Below the pieces are notes generated by a model. That model did not search any database and was not told the origin of the DNA. It saw only the letters and a list, made by a program, of their open reading frames with translations. A DNA stretch of 37,342 bases, from the NCBI RefSeq assembly GCF_000346755.1, contig NZ_ANNV01000117.1:1-37342 (forward strand). Reading direction: 5' to 3'. Source of the stretch: Pseudomonas sp. CBZ-4. GTDB taxonomy: Bacteria > Pseudomonadota > Gammaproteobacteria > Pseudomonadales > Pseudomonadaceae. Both the position numbers and the translations under genes were made by a program. Positions 25,109 through 33,866 of this stretch are shown here, in pieces; position 1 is the first letter of the stretch; each line of letters starts with the position of its first letter.

Positions 25109-25135
25109 GAAGCCCGGCCCAGCGCCGGGCTTCTT
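25109..25135 (+). terminator. Rho-independent-like terminator after the glycine-zipper gene
   Basis: gaagcccggc and gccgggcttc form a perfect 10-bp stem with a 5-base loop, followed by ttg; 20 bases after the stop codon. The U-tract is short, but position and stem strength fit termination. Confidence 0.75.
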
Positions 25136-25178
25136 GTATCTGGCATCTGAGAAGGTTGATCGATGAATTATCAACACA

Positions 25179-25213
25179 GGGGCTCCACTAAGTCAGTAGT
25201 GGAGCCCCTTTCT
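25179..25213. terminator. Strong hairpin terminator between convergent genes
   Basis: ggggctccacta and tagtggagcccc form a perfect 12-bp stem around agtcag, followed on the plus strand by tttctc. It lies between the plus-strand glycine-zipper gene and the end of the minus-strand gene at 25233, so it can serve both. Confidence 0.8.
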
Positions 25214-25232
25214 CGTTTCAGGCTTCGCTGTT

Positions 25233-26084
25233 TTACCCGAGCATACCCTCGACATCGGCCAGGGTGGCATGCGGGACAACACTGTCGGGAATTCTCGAGA
25301 TGTCAGACAGGTTGTACACCCTGAAGTCATCACCCATAACCTTATCGGACATCAATTCGAACGACGGCAATATGCGCGTGAAATAGTGTTGGTCGAGCCC
25401 GCAGGGTGAGTGAGTGGATTCTGCGTTCTCGTAAAACCTGCCTGAGCGCTCGTCCAGATCAACGCCCACCAGAAAGACTTGGGTGAACCCCACATGGAAC
25501 GCCAGCTGTATGGCCAGATAAGCCACGGTTCGCGCATCAAAAAAGCCCTCGCTCATGTCTTTGCTGAACCCCAGCGGTCTTTCGCGGCTGGGCAGCAAGG
25601 GATGATTGACGACCAATGCGTTGTGTTTGCCCAGCACAGATTCCAGCCAGGAAGGCCGCTTGGCTTTGGACAACGGGTAAAGCCGCCCCGTGGGGCGAAC
25701 ATGCGCAGATCGCGCGTGGTCTTCCCACAGCGCAACCCTCTGGCTGATCGCCATGGCGTGTTTGAATAGATCGGGCTGCTGTTCGGAGAAACTCCTGTCC
25801 GTGCAGGCGTAAAAATACGGCTTAACGTCAGTGTCCAGAAACAGTGAAATGGCGCCATTCATCGTGATCATGGGTACGTGCGCAAATTGCTCGATGGGAA
25901 ACGACTTGGCTGATGGTCCGGAGGCAATGATGAAGACTGCGCCCGACTCGGTGTTCCGGCAGGCATCAAAATCGCTCAGGTCCAGAGCGTATTTGGTCGA
26001 GAGCCAGGGAGCGGTGTAGGGGGCGTGCAAAGCTCGCTGAATGCTACCGGCGTGCTCAATGGCGACGAAGGGTGTCTGTTTCAT
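25233..26084 (-). CDS. DUF115/MptE-like protein, probable LPS core or surface polysaccharide biosynthesis
   Basis: 283 residues, cytosolic (no signal peptide). The motif VFIIASGPSAKSFPIEQF near residue 50, followed by VPMITMNGAISLF and PYFYACTDRSF, fits the DUF115 (6-hydroxymethylpterin pyrophosphokinase MptE-like) fold that also occurs in bacterial LPS core and glycan-transfer proteins, as does VFLVGVDLDERSGRFYEN further on. In pseudomonads such proteins are commonly annotated as lipopolysaccharide core biosynthesis proteins; the donor and acceptor cannot be told from the sequence. The ATG at 26084 has AAGG about 9 bases upstream. Bases 26085-26434 between it and the GntR gene hold only promoter-like, gene-free sequence that I can support. 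Confidence 0.6.
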   Translation of the reverse strand: MKQTPFVAIEHAGSIQRALHAPYTAPWLSTKYALDLSDFDACRNTESGAVFIIASGPSAKSFPIEQFAHVPMITMNGAISLFLDTDVKPYFYACTDRSFSEQQPDLFKHAMAISQRVALWEDHARSAHVRPTGRLYPLSKAKRPSWLESVLGKHNALVVNHPLLPSRERPLGFSKDMSEGFFDARTVAYLAIQLAFHVGFTQVFLVGVDLDERSGRFYENAESTHSPCGLDQHYFTRILPSFELMSDKVMGDDFRVYNLSDISRIPDSVVPHATLADVEGMLG

Positions 26085-26434
26085 CGGGCCCAACCTTGAA
26101 GTCAGAAGAGAGTACCTACATCACCCGACCCGACGAGGCACCGCTCAGTTCCTTCTTAAAACAAAGTTCATCAGCCTGAGCGCCTATTTTTCAGTGGGCT
26201 ACTTCCCGAAGTTGGCAGCATTCATGGGCACTCACCGTTACTTCAGCCCACAGACGGTGCGCTTTCTGAGCCATTTAGTAGCAATTTCCTACAAAGGCTC
26301 TTAGCTCGACATCCGACATTTTCCCGGTACGCCATGCGAATCAATCACTTGGTTCACCACCAGACCAGTTGGCACACATCCTGCTTTTTTGCATTCATGG
26401 ATAATTGGATACAAAAATTCAAAAGGTGCTGCCG

Positions 26435-27103
26435 ATGCAATTTGCCCCCGCTTACGTTGACCGCCAGCCCCTCACCGCCGAGGAGGAGGCCTACAACTTC
26501 CTGCTCGACGCCATTTGCAACGGTCGCTTGCGCAAGGGCGACCGTTTGATTGCCGAAGACATCGCCAGTGAAATCGGCATGAGCCGCATGCCGGTGCGCG
26601 AAGCGTTTCGCCGCCTGGATGCCCAGGGCCTGGTGACGCTGCGGCCCAATCGCGGCGCCATCGTCAGCGGCCTGGACATTGAGGAGTTGCACGAGGTGTT
26701 CGAGATGCGCAGCGCCCTCGAAGGCCTGGCGGTGCGTGTTGCGGTCGGCCGTATCGGCGAGCGCCAACTGGCCGCCCTGGAACGCATGCTCGACGAAATG
26801 GATGACTACCGCGACGAAAGCGCCGCATGGGTCAGCCGTCACCGCGCGTTCCACGAATACCTGTGCAGCCTCAGTGGCCGCCCGCGCTTGATGAAGCAGA
26901 TTTCGGCGCTGTACTCACTGGTGGAAGCGCCCATGCGCCTGTGGTTGCAGCACGGCGACAAACCCCTCAGCGCCCGCCAGGAACACGCGGTGATCCTCGA
27001 TGCCATCCGCGCCGGCGACGCTGCCCGCGCTGAAGCCGTGGTGCGCGAGCACATCGAAGGCACCGTGCCGGCGCTGATCCAGTTTTTGCAATCGGAAAAA
27101 TAA
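26435..27103 (+). CDS. GntR-family (FadR/FCD subfamily) transcriptional regulator
   Basis: 222 residues. The winged helix-turn-helix is at about 15-80 (ILxxG-type start CNGRLRKGDRLIAEDIASEI, then SRMPVREAFRRLDAQGLV, the GntR signature). The FCD ligand domain follows with ELHEVFEMRSALEGLAVRVA and the metal/acid-binding pattern including RHRAFHEYLC and HAVILDAI, EHI. The ATG at 26435 has AAGGTG 7 bases ahead; a TTG frame start ten codons earlier is less likely. It lies immediately upstream of an amino-acid ABC transporter and gamma-glutamyltransferase unit, which it probably controls. The repeated ggata in tggataattggataca just upstream might be an operator, but this is weak. Confidence 0.88.
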   Translation: MQFAPAYVDRQPLTAEEEAYNFLLDAICNGRLRKGDRLIAEDIASEIGMSRMPVREAFRRLDAQGLVTLRPNRGAIVSGLDIEELHEVFEMRSALEGLAVRVAVGRIGERQLAALERMLDEMDDYRDESAAWVSRHRAFHEYLCSLSGRPRLMKQISALYSLVEAPMRLWLQHGDKPLSARQEHAVILDAIRAGDAARAEAVVREHIEGTVPALIQFLQSEK

Positions 27104-27108
27104 TCAGA

Positions 27109-27135
27109 GGCGGGCCCAAGCCCGCCCGTGTTTTG
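27109..27135 (+). terminator. Rho-independent terminator after the GntR gene
   Basis: ggcgggc-ccaa-gcccgcc forms a perfect 7-bp GC stem followed by cgtgtttt. It lies 6 bases past the regulator's stop and only about 45 bases before the transporter gene start, so the transporter must have its own promoter in that gap or depend on read-through. Confidence 0.8.
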
Positions 27136-27180
27136 ACTTTGAGTCCTGCCCCGTTATTCAACGAACTGGAGTGTCTGGTC

Positions 27181-27987
27181 ATGCATAAACGCCGTGCCTT
27201 GCTGGTGGCTGTCTCCCTCGGGCTCTGCGCACAAGGAGCCGTTGCGGCGCTCCAAGTGCCGGAGCGCTTGCAGAAAGTCGACAAACTCACCTACTGCTCG
27301 GGGATGGACTCGCCGCCCCTGGTGTCCTTCGATGAAGCCCAGAAACCGCGCGGCCTGACCGTCGACCTGGGCCTGGAAATCGCCAAGCGCCTGGGCGACA
27401 AACAGGTGCAGTGGCGGGTGATCCCGTTCTCCGGCCTGGTGCCAGCCTTGCTGGCCCAGCAGTGCGACATGATCGTCGACCAACTGTTCGACAAACCCGA
27501 ACGGCGCCAGGTGATCGACATCGTCAACTACATGTATTCCAGCCAGTCGGTGGTGGTGCCTAAAGGCAACCCCAAAGGCATCAAGACCCTGGATGACTTG
27601 TCCGCGCACAAGGTCGCGGTGCTCAACGGCTCCACCATCAAGACCCTGCTCGACACCCAGAACGAAAGCCTGATCAAAGCCGGCAAGCCACCGATGAAAC
27701 TGGTGGTGTACAACACCGACACCGATGCCTTCCAGGCCCTGCGCATCAGCCAGGTGGACGCCTACGGCACCACCGTGGAAACCGCCGGATATTACGCGGC
27801 GATGGCCCCGGACCTGTTCGAGGAAGGCGTGCCGGCGTTCAGCCGCATCCTCACCGGCCTGGGCATGCGCAAGGACGATCCACAACTGACCGCCGCCGTG
27901 CAACAGGTGATCAACGATATGCGCAGCGACGGCAGCTACGTGCAGCTGTTGAACAAATGGCATGTCAGCAGCGACACACTCGACTGA
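27181..27987 (+). CDS. Amino-acid ABC transporter substrate-binding protein (SBP family 3)
   Basis: 268 residues: a signal peptide (about 1-23, ending GAVAA), then a two-lobe periplasmic binding protein. Recognisable are [40 protein letters not shown], the [20 protein letters not shown] motif, and [14 protein letters not shown] and [14 protein letters not shown] in the second lobe. It captures an amino acid or a related small compound, perhaps a gamma-glutamyl compound given the downstream enzyme. The ATG at 27181 gives the signal peptide. It is followed after 12 bases by the permease. Confidence 0.9.
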   Translation: MHKRRALLVAVSLGLCAQGAVAALQVPERLQKVDKLTYCSGMDSPPLVSFDEAQKPRGLTVDLGLEIAKRLGDKQVQWRVIPFSGLVPALLAQQCDMIVDQLFDKPERRQVIDIVNYMYSSQSVVVPKGNPKGIKTLDDLSAHKVAVLNGSTIKTLLDTQNESLIKAGKPPMKLVVYNTDTDAFQALRISQVDAYGTTVETAGYYAAMAPDLFEEGVPAFSRILTGLGMRKDDPQLTAAVQQVINDMRSDGSYVQLLNKWHVSSDTLD

Positions 27988-27999
27988 GGCTGGGCGGCG

Positions 28000-28776
28000 A
28001 TGAATTTCAATTGGGATGTGTTCTGGCAATACCTGTTGCAGCCCAGCGGGGTGTACCTCAACGGGCTCTGGCTGACGTGCCTGATCAGCGTGCTGGCCAT
28101 GCTGTTGGGCTGCGCGCTGGGGCTGGCGGCGGCGCTGTTGCGCCTGTCGAAGAACCCGCTGTTGCACCTGCCGGTGCGGTTTTATGTGTGGCTGATGCGC
28201 GGCACGCCGCTGCTGGTGCAGATCGTGTTTCTGTACACGGCACTGGCGGCGGGCGGGCTGTTTCGCTTCGAGGACATCGAGCTGTTCGGCTTGATTGTGC
28301 CCGGCAACATCCAGGCGGCAATCATCGCCCTGGGCCTCAACGAAGGCGCGTACATGGCCGAGATCATCCGCGCCGGCATCGGTGCGGTGGACAAGGGCCA
28401 ATACGAAGCCGGGCGTTCCCTGGGCATGGGCTTCGCCAAGCTGATGCGGCGTATCGTGCTGCCCCAGGCGTTCCGCGTGATCGTGCCGCCGCTGGGCAAC
28501 GAGTTCAACGTGATGCTCAAGAACACCACCCTGGTCAGCGTGATCGGCGTGCAGGAGTTGTTGCTCAGCACACAGATGGTCACTTCGGCGACGTTCCGCG
28601 TGTTCGAGTTGTACCTGGTGGTGGCCATCTACTTCCTGATGCTCACCACCCTGTGGGGCTTTTTCCAGCGTTGGCTGGAAGCGCGTTTCGGCCAGTCCGA
28701 CCGGCCTTCGGCGCCGCCACCGGCCTCCAGCCGCATGTTCGGGCGCAGCACCTTGAAACTGCTGAGAGGACGCTAA
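28000..28776 (+). CDS. Amino-acid ABC transporter permease
   Basis: 258 residues with about five membrane helices. The HisM-type permease signatures are present: [20 protein letters not shown] near the start, [16 protein letters not shown], and the EAA loop that contacts the ATPase ([20 protein letters not shown], about residues 147-166, then [20 protein letters not shown]). Only one permease gene is present, so the channel is probably a homodimer. It lies between the binding protein and the ATPase, 2 bases before the ATPase start. Confidence 0.92.
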   Translation: MNFNWDVFWQYLLQPSGVYLNGLWLTCLISVLAMLLGCALGLAAALLRLSKNPLLHLPVRFYVWLMRGTPLLVQIVFLYTALAAGGLFRFEDIELFGLIVPGNIQAAIIALGLNEGAYMAEIIRAGIGAVDKGQYEAGRSLGMGFAKLMRRIVLPQAFRVIVPPLGNEFNVMLKNTTLVSVIGVQELLLSTQMVTSATFRVFELYLVVAIYFLMLTTLWGFFQRWLEARFGQSDRPSAPPPASSRMFGRSTLKLLRGR

Positions 28777-28778
28777 CC

Positions 28779-29558
28779 ATGGCGCACAAAAGTGACGAAC
28801 TGATCATCGACGCCCAGGCCCTGCACAAGTCGTTCGGCGACTTGCAGATCCTCAAGGGCATCTCCCTGCAAGTGCGCCGCGGCGAAGTGGTGGTGCTGAT
28901 CGGCGCCTCGGGCTCGGGCAAGACCACTTTCATCCGCTGTATCAACCTGCTGGAAGACATCCAGGGCGGGCGCATCCGCGTCAACGGCCGTGCCATGGGC
29001 TACCGCGAACGCAGCGACGGCAGCCTGGTGCGTGATTCCGAGCGCAACATCGCCCGCCAGCGCCGCGACATCGGCATGGTGTTTCAGCGCTTCAACCTGT
29101 TCCCGCACATGACTGCGCTGGAAAACATCATCGAGGCGCCGATCCACGTGCTCGGCACCCCGCGTGCCGAAGCTCTGGAGCAGGCCCGTGGCTTGCTCGC
29201 GCGGGTCGGCCTGGCGGACAAGGCCAACCACTACCCGTCGATGCTTTCCGGCGGCCAGCAACAACGGGTGGCGATTGCCCGCGCCCTGGCGATGAAACCC
29301 CAGGCCATGCTGTTCGACGAGCCCACCAGCGCCCTCGACCCGGAGACCGTCGGCGAAGTGCTGCAAGTGATGAAGGAACTGGCCGAGGAGGGCATGACCA
29401 TGGTGGTGGTCACCCACGAAATGGGCTTTGCCCGGGAAGTGGCCGACCGCGTGGTGGTGCTCGACCAGGGCGAACTGATCGAACAAGGGCCACCGGAACA
29501 GATTTTCAGCCACCCCAGCCATCCGCGTACCCGTGCGTTTCTCAGCCGCGTGTTATGA
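28779..29558 (+). CDS. Amino-acid ABC transporter ATP-binding protein
   Basis: 259 residues. Walker A is [13 protein letters not shown] (about residues 42-54), the Q loop is [13 protein letters not shown], the ABC signature is [15 protein letters not shown], Walker B is [14 protein letters not shown], and the switch His is in [11 protein letters not shown]. It closely resembles GlnQ/HisP-type subunits. The ATG at 28779 is preferred, with GAGAGG 10 bases upstream; the same frame stays open far upstream through the permease gene but that is a shadow. It energises uptake by the neighbouring permease. Confidence 0.94.
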   Translation: MAHKSDELIIDAQALHKSFGDLQILKGISLQVRRGEVVVLIGASGSGKTTFIRCINLLEDIQGGRIRVNGRAMGYRERSDGSLVRDSERNIARQRRDIGMVFQRFNLFPHMTALENIIEAPIHVLGTPRAEALEQARGLLARVGLADKANHYPSMLSGGQQQRVAIARALAMKPQAMLFDEPTSALDPETVGEVLQVMKELAEEGMTMVVVTHEMGFAREVADRVVVLDQGELIEQGPPEQIFSHPSHPRTRAFLSRVL

Positions 29559-29588
29559 CCTGAAACCTTGTGTGGAAGAACCTTTGCC

Positions 29589-31199
29589 ATGTTGAAATTT
29601 TCGGCTCACGAGTACCCTTATCCGTCGCAACGCCAGAGCGTGTTTGCCCAGCGCGGCATGGTCGCGGCGTCCCAACCGCTGGCAGCGCAGGCCGGTATCG
29701 AGATCATGCAACAGGGCGGCAACGCCATCGACGCCGCCATTGCCACGGCCGCCGCGTTGACGGTGGTCGAGCCCACCGGCTGCGGCCTGGGCGGTGACGC
29801 ATTCGCGCTGGTCTGGTGCAAGGGCCAGTTGCATGGCCTGAACGGCAATGGCCATGCGCCGGCGGCGTTGAGTGTCGAGGCGGTCAAGGCGGCGGGGCAT
29901 GACCAGATGCCGCTCTATGGCTGGACCCCAGTCACCGTGCCCGGTTGCCCATCGGCCTGGGCCGAGTTGTCGCAACGCTTCGGCAGGCTGCCGTTTGCCG
30001 AGTTGCTGCAACCGGCCATTCGCCTGGCGCGGGACGGTTTTCCGCTGTCGCCGGTGGTCGCCCACCAATGGCAGATCGCGCTGGATGAATTCAGCCCCCA
30101 CCGCGACCCGGTGCTGGACGCCTGGTTCGACACGTTCCTCATCGACGGCCGCGCGCCTCGGGCCGGGGAGCTGTTCCGCAACCCAGCCCAGGCCCGCACC
30201 CTCGAAGAACTCGCTGAAACCCGCTGCGAAAGCCTGTATCGCGGCGCCCTCGCCGAACGCCTGGATGCCCACTCCAGGGCCAGCGGCGGCTACCTGCGCG
30301 CCAGCGACCTCAAGGATTACCGCGCGCAGTGGGTGGAGCCGATCCACGTCAACTACCGTGGCGTCGATGTCTGGGAAATCCCCCCAAGCGGCCAGGGCCT
30401 CGTCGCCCTGATGGCGCTGAAAATCCTTGAAGGCTTCCGCTTCGATCATCGCGACAGCCAACAGACCTGGCACCGCCAACTGGAAGCCATGAAGCTCGCC
30501 TACAGCGACGGCCTGCACTACATCACCGACCCGCTGCACATGCGCGTGGCTGTCGCCGATTTGTTGAGTGACGACTACAGCCGCCGCCGCCGCGCGCAAA
30601 TCGGCGAACAGGCCCAGCCGCCCAAACCCGGCAATCCCCACGCCAGCGGCACGGTGTACCTGGCCACGGCGGACGCCGAAGGCAACATGGTTTCGTTCAT
30701 CCAGAGCAACTACCACGGCTTCGGCTCCGGCGTGGTACTGCCCGACAGCGGCATCGCCCTGCAGAACCGTGGGCAGGAATTCAGCCTCGACCCCACCCAC
30801 GCCAACTGCCTGGCGCCCGGCAAGAAAACCTTCCACACCATCATCCCCGGCTTCCTCACCAAAGACGGCCAGGCCCTCGGCCCGTTCGGCGTGATGGGCG
30901 GCTACATGCAGCCCCAGGGCCATGTGCAGATGGTGATGAACCTCGTGGATTTCGGCCTCAACCCGCAAGCCGCCCTGGACGCGCCGCGCTGGCAATGGCT
31001 GGGCGAGATGAAGGTCGGCATCGAGCAAGGCGCCTCGCGCGACCTGGCCAACGCCCTGGCACGCCGCGGCCACCAGGTGCAAATCGCCAGCGACCTCACC
31101 GACTACGGACGCGGGCAAATCATCCTGCGCGACCCGGTCAGCGGCGTGCTGTGCGGCGGCACGGAACCGCGAGCGGACTCCCATATTGGCGTGTGGTGA
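29589..31199 (+). CDS. Gamma-glutamyltransferase family protein
   Basis: 536 residues. The family opening is clear (GMVAASQPLAAQAGIEIMQQ, GGNAIDAAIATAAALTVVEP, GCGLGGDAFALVW). The likely catalytic Thr, at which such proenzymes cut themselves, is T355 in ASGTVYLATADAEGN, and the small-subunit motifs SNYHGFGSGVVLPDSGI and FGVMGGYMQPQGH follow. No signal peptide is visible, so it is probably cytosolic, unlike classical periplasmic Ggt; such members often act as gamma-glutamyl or cephalosporin-type acylases. It follows the ABC transporter by 30 bases, which suggests that the imported compound is hydrolysed here. The substrate is unknown. Confidence 0.88.
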   Translation: MLKFSAHEYPYPSQRQSVFAQRGMVAASQPLAAQAGIEIMQQGGNAIDAAIATAAALTVVEPTGCGLGGDAFALVWCKGQLHGLNGNGHAPAALSVEAVKAAGHDQMPLYGWTPVTVPGCPSAWAELSQRFGRLPFAELLQPAIRLARDGFPLSPVVAHQWQIALDEFSPHRDPVLDAWFDTFLIDGRAPRAGELFRNPAQARTLEELAETRCESLYRGALAERLDAHSRASGGYLRASDLKDYRAQWVEPIHVNYRGVDVWEIPPSGQGLVALMALKILEGFRFDHRDSQQTWHRQLEAMKLAYSDGLHYITDPLHMRVAVADLLSDDYSRRRRAQIGEQAQPPKPGNPHASGTVYLATADAEGNMVSFIQSNYHGFGSGVVLPDSGIALQNRGQEFSLDPTHANCLAPGKKTFHTIIPGFLTKDGQALGPFGVMGGYMQPQGHVQMVMNLVDFGLNPQAALDAPRWQWLGEMKVGIEQGASRDLANALARRGHQVQIASDLTDYGRGQIILRDPVSGVLCGGTEPRADSHIGVW

Positions 31200-31230
31200 A
31201 GACGATCTTGCCTTGTGAACCCAGTCAACT

Positions 31231-31545
31231 GTGGGAGCTGGCTTGCCTGCGATAGCGGTGGCCCAAGCGAAACCTCCGTTGCCAGACCCTCCGCCTTCGC
31301 AGCCTCGCTAAAGCTCGACAGCTCCCACAGGGGATTGGGTTTGCAGGCTATGTCAGGTGCACACCGTTCAAAAATGTGGGAGCTGGCTTGCCTGCGATAG
31401 CGGTGGCCCAGGCGAAACCTCCGTTGCCAGACCCACCGCCTTCGCAGCCTCGCTAAAGCTCGACAGCTCCCACAGGGGATTGGGTTTGCAGGCTATGTCA
31501 GGTGCACACCGTTTAAAAATGTGGGAGCTGGCTTGCCTGCGAAGA
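31231..31545. repeat. 145-bp tandem repeat with REP-like ends (two copies plus a partial third)
   Basis: gtgggagctggcttgcctgc occurs at 31231, 31376 and 31521, exactly 145 bases apart. Copies one and two (31231-31375 and 31376-31520) differ at only a few positions; the third diverges after about 25 bases. Each unit begins gtgggagctg and contains its inverse cagctcccac, so a unit can fold as a large hairpin like Pseudomonas REP/BIME elements. It fills most of the gene-free stretch 31200-31687. The same REP-like end recurs once at 37300. Confidence 0.85.
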
Positions 31546-31687
31546 CGGTAGCCCAAGCGCCATCGCACCCAGCCTTGCACCCGTACACCAGAACACTTGG
31601 GCTAGTATTGGCGCCCAAGTCGTCACCGCTCTCCCAATCGAGGCTGTGCTCGACAAACCCCTTCACCCTGTCGAGCACGCCCCCCCG

Positions 31688-32167
31688 ATGGCCAAACCCG
31701 CTTCTTCCACACTGGACCTGGACGGCTTCGACTGGTCGATCCTGGCCCTGGTCCAGCATGACAACGCCGTACCCCTGCGTACCCTGGCCGAAAAGGTCAA
31801 CCTCTCCACCGCCGCCGTGCAGCGGCGGATCAAGCGCCTGGAAGAGGGCGGGGTGATCATCGCGAATGTCGCGGTGGTCGACCCGGCCAAAGCCGGCAAG
31901 CCGATCACCATCATTGCCGAGGTCTCCGTGGAGCGCACCAGCGCCGAAGCATTGGCTGCGACCAAAGCCAGCTTCAGCGTGCCCCAGGTGCAGCAGTGTT
32001 ACTACGTCACCGGCGAAGCGGATTTCGTGCTGGTGCTCAACGTGGCAAGCATGCAGGAATACCAGGACCTCGCCGGCCAGCTGTTTGCCGAGAACCCCAA
32101 TGTAAAGTGGTTCAAGACCTTGGTCGCGCTGGATCGGGTCAAGGTTGGGCTGCACGTACCGGTGTGA
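31688..32167 (+). CDS. Lrp/AsnC-family transcriptional regulator
   Basis: 159 residues. The N-terminal helix-turn-helix is LDGFDWSILALVQHDNAVPL followed by RTLAEKVNLSTAAVQRRIKR, and the RAM (AsnC-type) effector and oligomerisation domain covers about residues 70-155 (ITIIAEVSVER, VQQCYYVTGEADFVLVLNV, NVKWFKTLVALDRVKVG). The ATG at 31688 is the first that gives a normal N-terminus; the frame extends upstream. It senses an amino acid or similar metabolite and may be global or local. It is convergent with the reductase gene and their coding regions overlap by 29 bases at the 3' ends. Confidence 0.88.
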   Translation: MAKPASSTLDLDGFDWSILALVQHDNAVPLRTLAEKVNLSTAAVQRRIKRLEEGGVIIANVAVVDPAKAGKPITIIAEVSVERTSAEALAATKASFSVPQVQQCYYVTGEADFVLVLNVASMQEYQDLAGQLFAENPNVKWFKTLVALDRVKVGLHVPV

Positions 32168-33266
32168 CACTGGCCGTTGGATAGTCGGTGTAACCTTGCG
32201 TCGGGTTGCCGTCGATACCGTAGAACGTGCTGCGATCCGCCTCGGCCAGCGGCCAGTCGTGCCTCATGCGCTCCACCAAGTCCGGGTTGGCAATAAACGG
32301 CCGCCCGAATGCCACCAGATCCAGATCACCTTTTGCCAATACCGCTTCGGCCAAGGCGCGCGTGAAACCGCCCGCCGCGATCAATGTGCCCTGGTAGGCC
32401 TGGCGCCATTGCGTGGCAAACCCGGCGGGAATTGCTTCGGCGCCAATCGTCAGCTGATCGCTCAAATGCACATAAGCGAGGCTGCGCGCATTCAGTGCCG
32501 TCGCCAGGCTCAGCCAAGCCTCGGCCTCTTGCGCGTACGGGTGCATATCAAACAGCCGACCGAACGGCGAGAGGCGCACGCCGACGCGATCGCTGCCAAT
32601 CTCGGCCGCCAGGGCATCGAGGGTTTCCAGCAAGAAGCGCTGGCGGTTGGCGATGGAACCACCGTACTCGTCGGTGCGGGTATTCAGCGCGCCATTGAGG
32701 AACTGTTCGAACAGATAGCCATTGGCACCGTGCAGTTCGACACCGTCGAAGCCTGCATCCACCGCGCGGCGTGCGGCGCTGACAAAGTCTGCCGTCACGC
32801 GCCGCACTTCATCGGCCTCAAGGGCACGCGGCAGGCTGGCCTGCACCGGCCCCGGCTGGCCTTCCGAGACCCAGGCATAGGCATTCGACCGAGCGGCAGC
32901 TACCGCCACCGAGGAAACCGGTGCGGCCCCCTCTGGCTGAATCGACACATGGGACACGCGCCCCACATGCCACAACTGCGCAAAAATCTTGCCGCCCTTG
33001 GCATGCACCGCATCGGTGACCCGGCGCCAGCCCTGGACTTGCGCATCGTTGTACAACCCAGGGTTGAACAGGTAGCCGCAGCCCTCGCGGGAAATCGGCG
33101 CGCCTTCACTGATGATCAACCCCGCGCTGGCGCGTTGCGCGTAGTACAGCACCGTGTGTTCATCCGGGATGTCGTCCAGCGCACGGGCGCGGGTCATCGG
33201 CGCCATCACCACGCGGTTGGCCAGCACGGTGCCGGCCAGGTTGTAGGGTTGGAACAGGTTGCTCAT
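32139..33266 (-). CDS. Alkene reductase of the old yellow enzyme family
   Basis: 375 residues, an FMN-binding TIM barrel. Motifs: LFQPYNLAGTVLANRVVMAP at the start, ARALDDIPDEHTVLYYAQRA, VELHGANGYLFEQFLNGALN with the substrate-binding His/Asn pair, TRTDEYGGSIANRQRFLLE, and DLVAFGRPFIANPDLVER. It reduces electrophilic alkenes, enones or nitro compounds with NAD(P)H. The ATG at 33266 has GGAG 8 bases upstream. It is 26 bases downstream of the NTF2-like gene and probably co-transcribed. The C-terminal ten residues run into the convergent Lrp gene, an unusual extension past the typical end at NPTQGYTDYP. Confidence 0.92.
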   Translation of the reverse strand: MSNLFQPYNLAGTVLANRVVMAPMTRARALDDIPDEHTVLYYAQRASAGLIISEGAPISREGCGYLFNPGLYNDAQVQGWRRVTDAVHAKGGKIFAQLWHVGRVSHVSIQPEGAAPVSSVAVAAARSNAYAWVSEGQPGPVQASLPRALEADEVRRVTADFVSAARRAVDAGFDGVELHGANGYLFEQFLNGALNTRTDEYGGSIANRQRFLLETLDALAAEIGSDRVGVRLSPFGRLFDMHPYAQEAEAWLSLATALNARSLAYVHLSDQLTIGAEAIPAGFATQWRQAYQGTLIAAGGFTRALAEAVLAKGDLDLVAFGRPFIANPDLVERMRHDWPLAEADRSTFYGIDGNPTQGYTDYPTASVTPVRAAQP

Positions 33267-33292
33267 GGGAAATCTCCGCAAGTGATGAAGGT

Positions 33293-33733
33293 TCAGGACG
33301 CCAGTGGCCACACCACGTCCAGGCGTGTGTTGCTGATCAACCATTCGCCCTGCACGCGGCGGTATTCATCGACGTACACGCCGAGCAGCAGTAATGGGCT
33401 TTCGCCGGCCGGGCGCTGGGTGACGAAGTCGGTCAGGTAGCAACGGCCTTCGGCGCGGTCCTCGTCGAGGATCTCGACCCAGTGGTTGGACACGGCATGC
33501 AGGAACGGATAACGGCCGCGCTGCTGCGTATCAAAGTCGCGAAAGGCCTGGGACAACCCGGCCTTGATCGCGTTGCGGCCGGTCCAGCCGGCTTGGGCGA
33601 CGTGGCAAGTCGCGTCTTCGGTAAACAACTGCGCCAGCGCGTCCATGTCGTGGGTGTCGAGGTGATGGCAGTAGCGCAGGCGCAGGGTGCGAATGGCTTC
33701 CAGGGTGACAAGACGGTTCAGATCGGCGTGCAT
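33293..33733 (-). CDS. SnoaL/NTF2-like family protein
   Basis: 146 residues with the fold opening of SnoaL-like proteins: an N-terminal helix pair (LEAIRTLRLRYCHHLDTHDM), DALAQLFTEDATCHVA, then the cone-like sheet strands ending in VDEYRRVQGEWLISNTRLDV. Members act as small dehydratases, isomerases or ring-hydroxylating subunits; there is no decisive catalytic pattern. GAGGT precedes the ATG. It is the first gene of the minus-strand unit with the old yellow enzyme and diverges from a LysR regulator, so it is likely part of one small detoxification or degradation pathway. The substrate is unknown. Confidence 0.8.
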   Translation of the reverse strand: MHADLNRLVTLEAIRTLRLRYCHHLDTHDMDALAQLFTEDATCHVAQAGWTGRNAIKAGLSQAFRDFDTQQRGRYPFLHAVSNHWVEILDEDRAEGRCYLTDFVTQRPAGESPLLLLGVYVDEYRRVQGEWLISNTRLDVVWPLAS

Positions 33734-33792
33734 GGGACCTCGCTGGGGTGGTCAGTAAACAATGATGACCAGCTTATTCCAGCGTGATGGTT

Positions 33793-33835
33793 GGATTAAT
33801 CCCCGATAAATACGCTCAGTTGATCCTGCCAGGAT
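33793..33835. promoter_or_regulatory. Palindromes in the NTF2-like/lysR divergent promoter region
   Basis: Two short inverted repeats lie in the 133-base divergent region: ggattaatcc at 33793-33802 and atcctgccaggat at 33823-33835. Dyads in this position are where LysR-type regulators usually bind to control the divergent genes and themselves. I assign no exact operator. Confidence 0.4.
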
Positions 33836-33866
33836 AGAATCCAGGCTTTCCCAGGCGGAGGCGAAC

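Noticed and set aside
26041..26304. An 87-codon plus-strand frame before the GntR gene
   Set aside because: Its first part is antisense to the DUF115-like gene, there is no ribosome-binding site, and no family is recognisable.
31231..31545. A CRISPR-like array
   Set aside because: The repeats are 145-base tandem copies with no unique spacers and no cas genes; they match REP/BIME-type structure.
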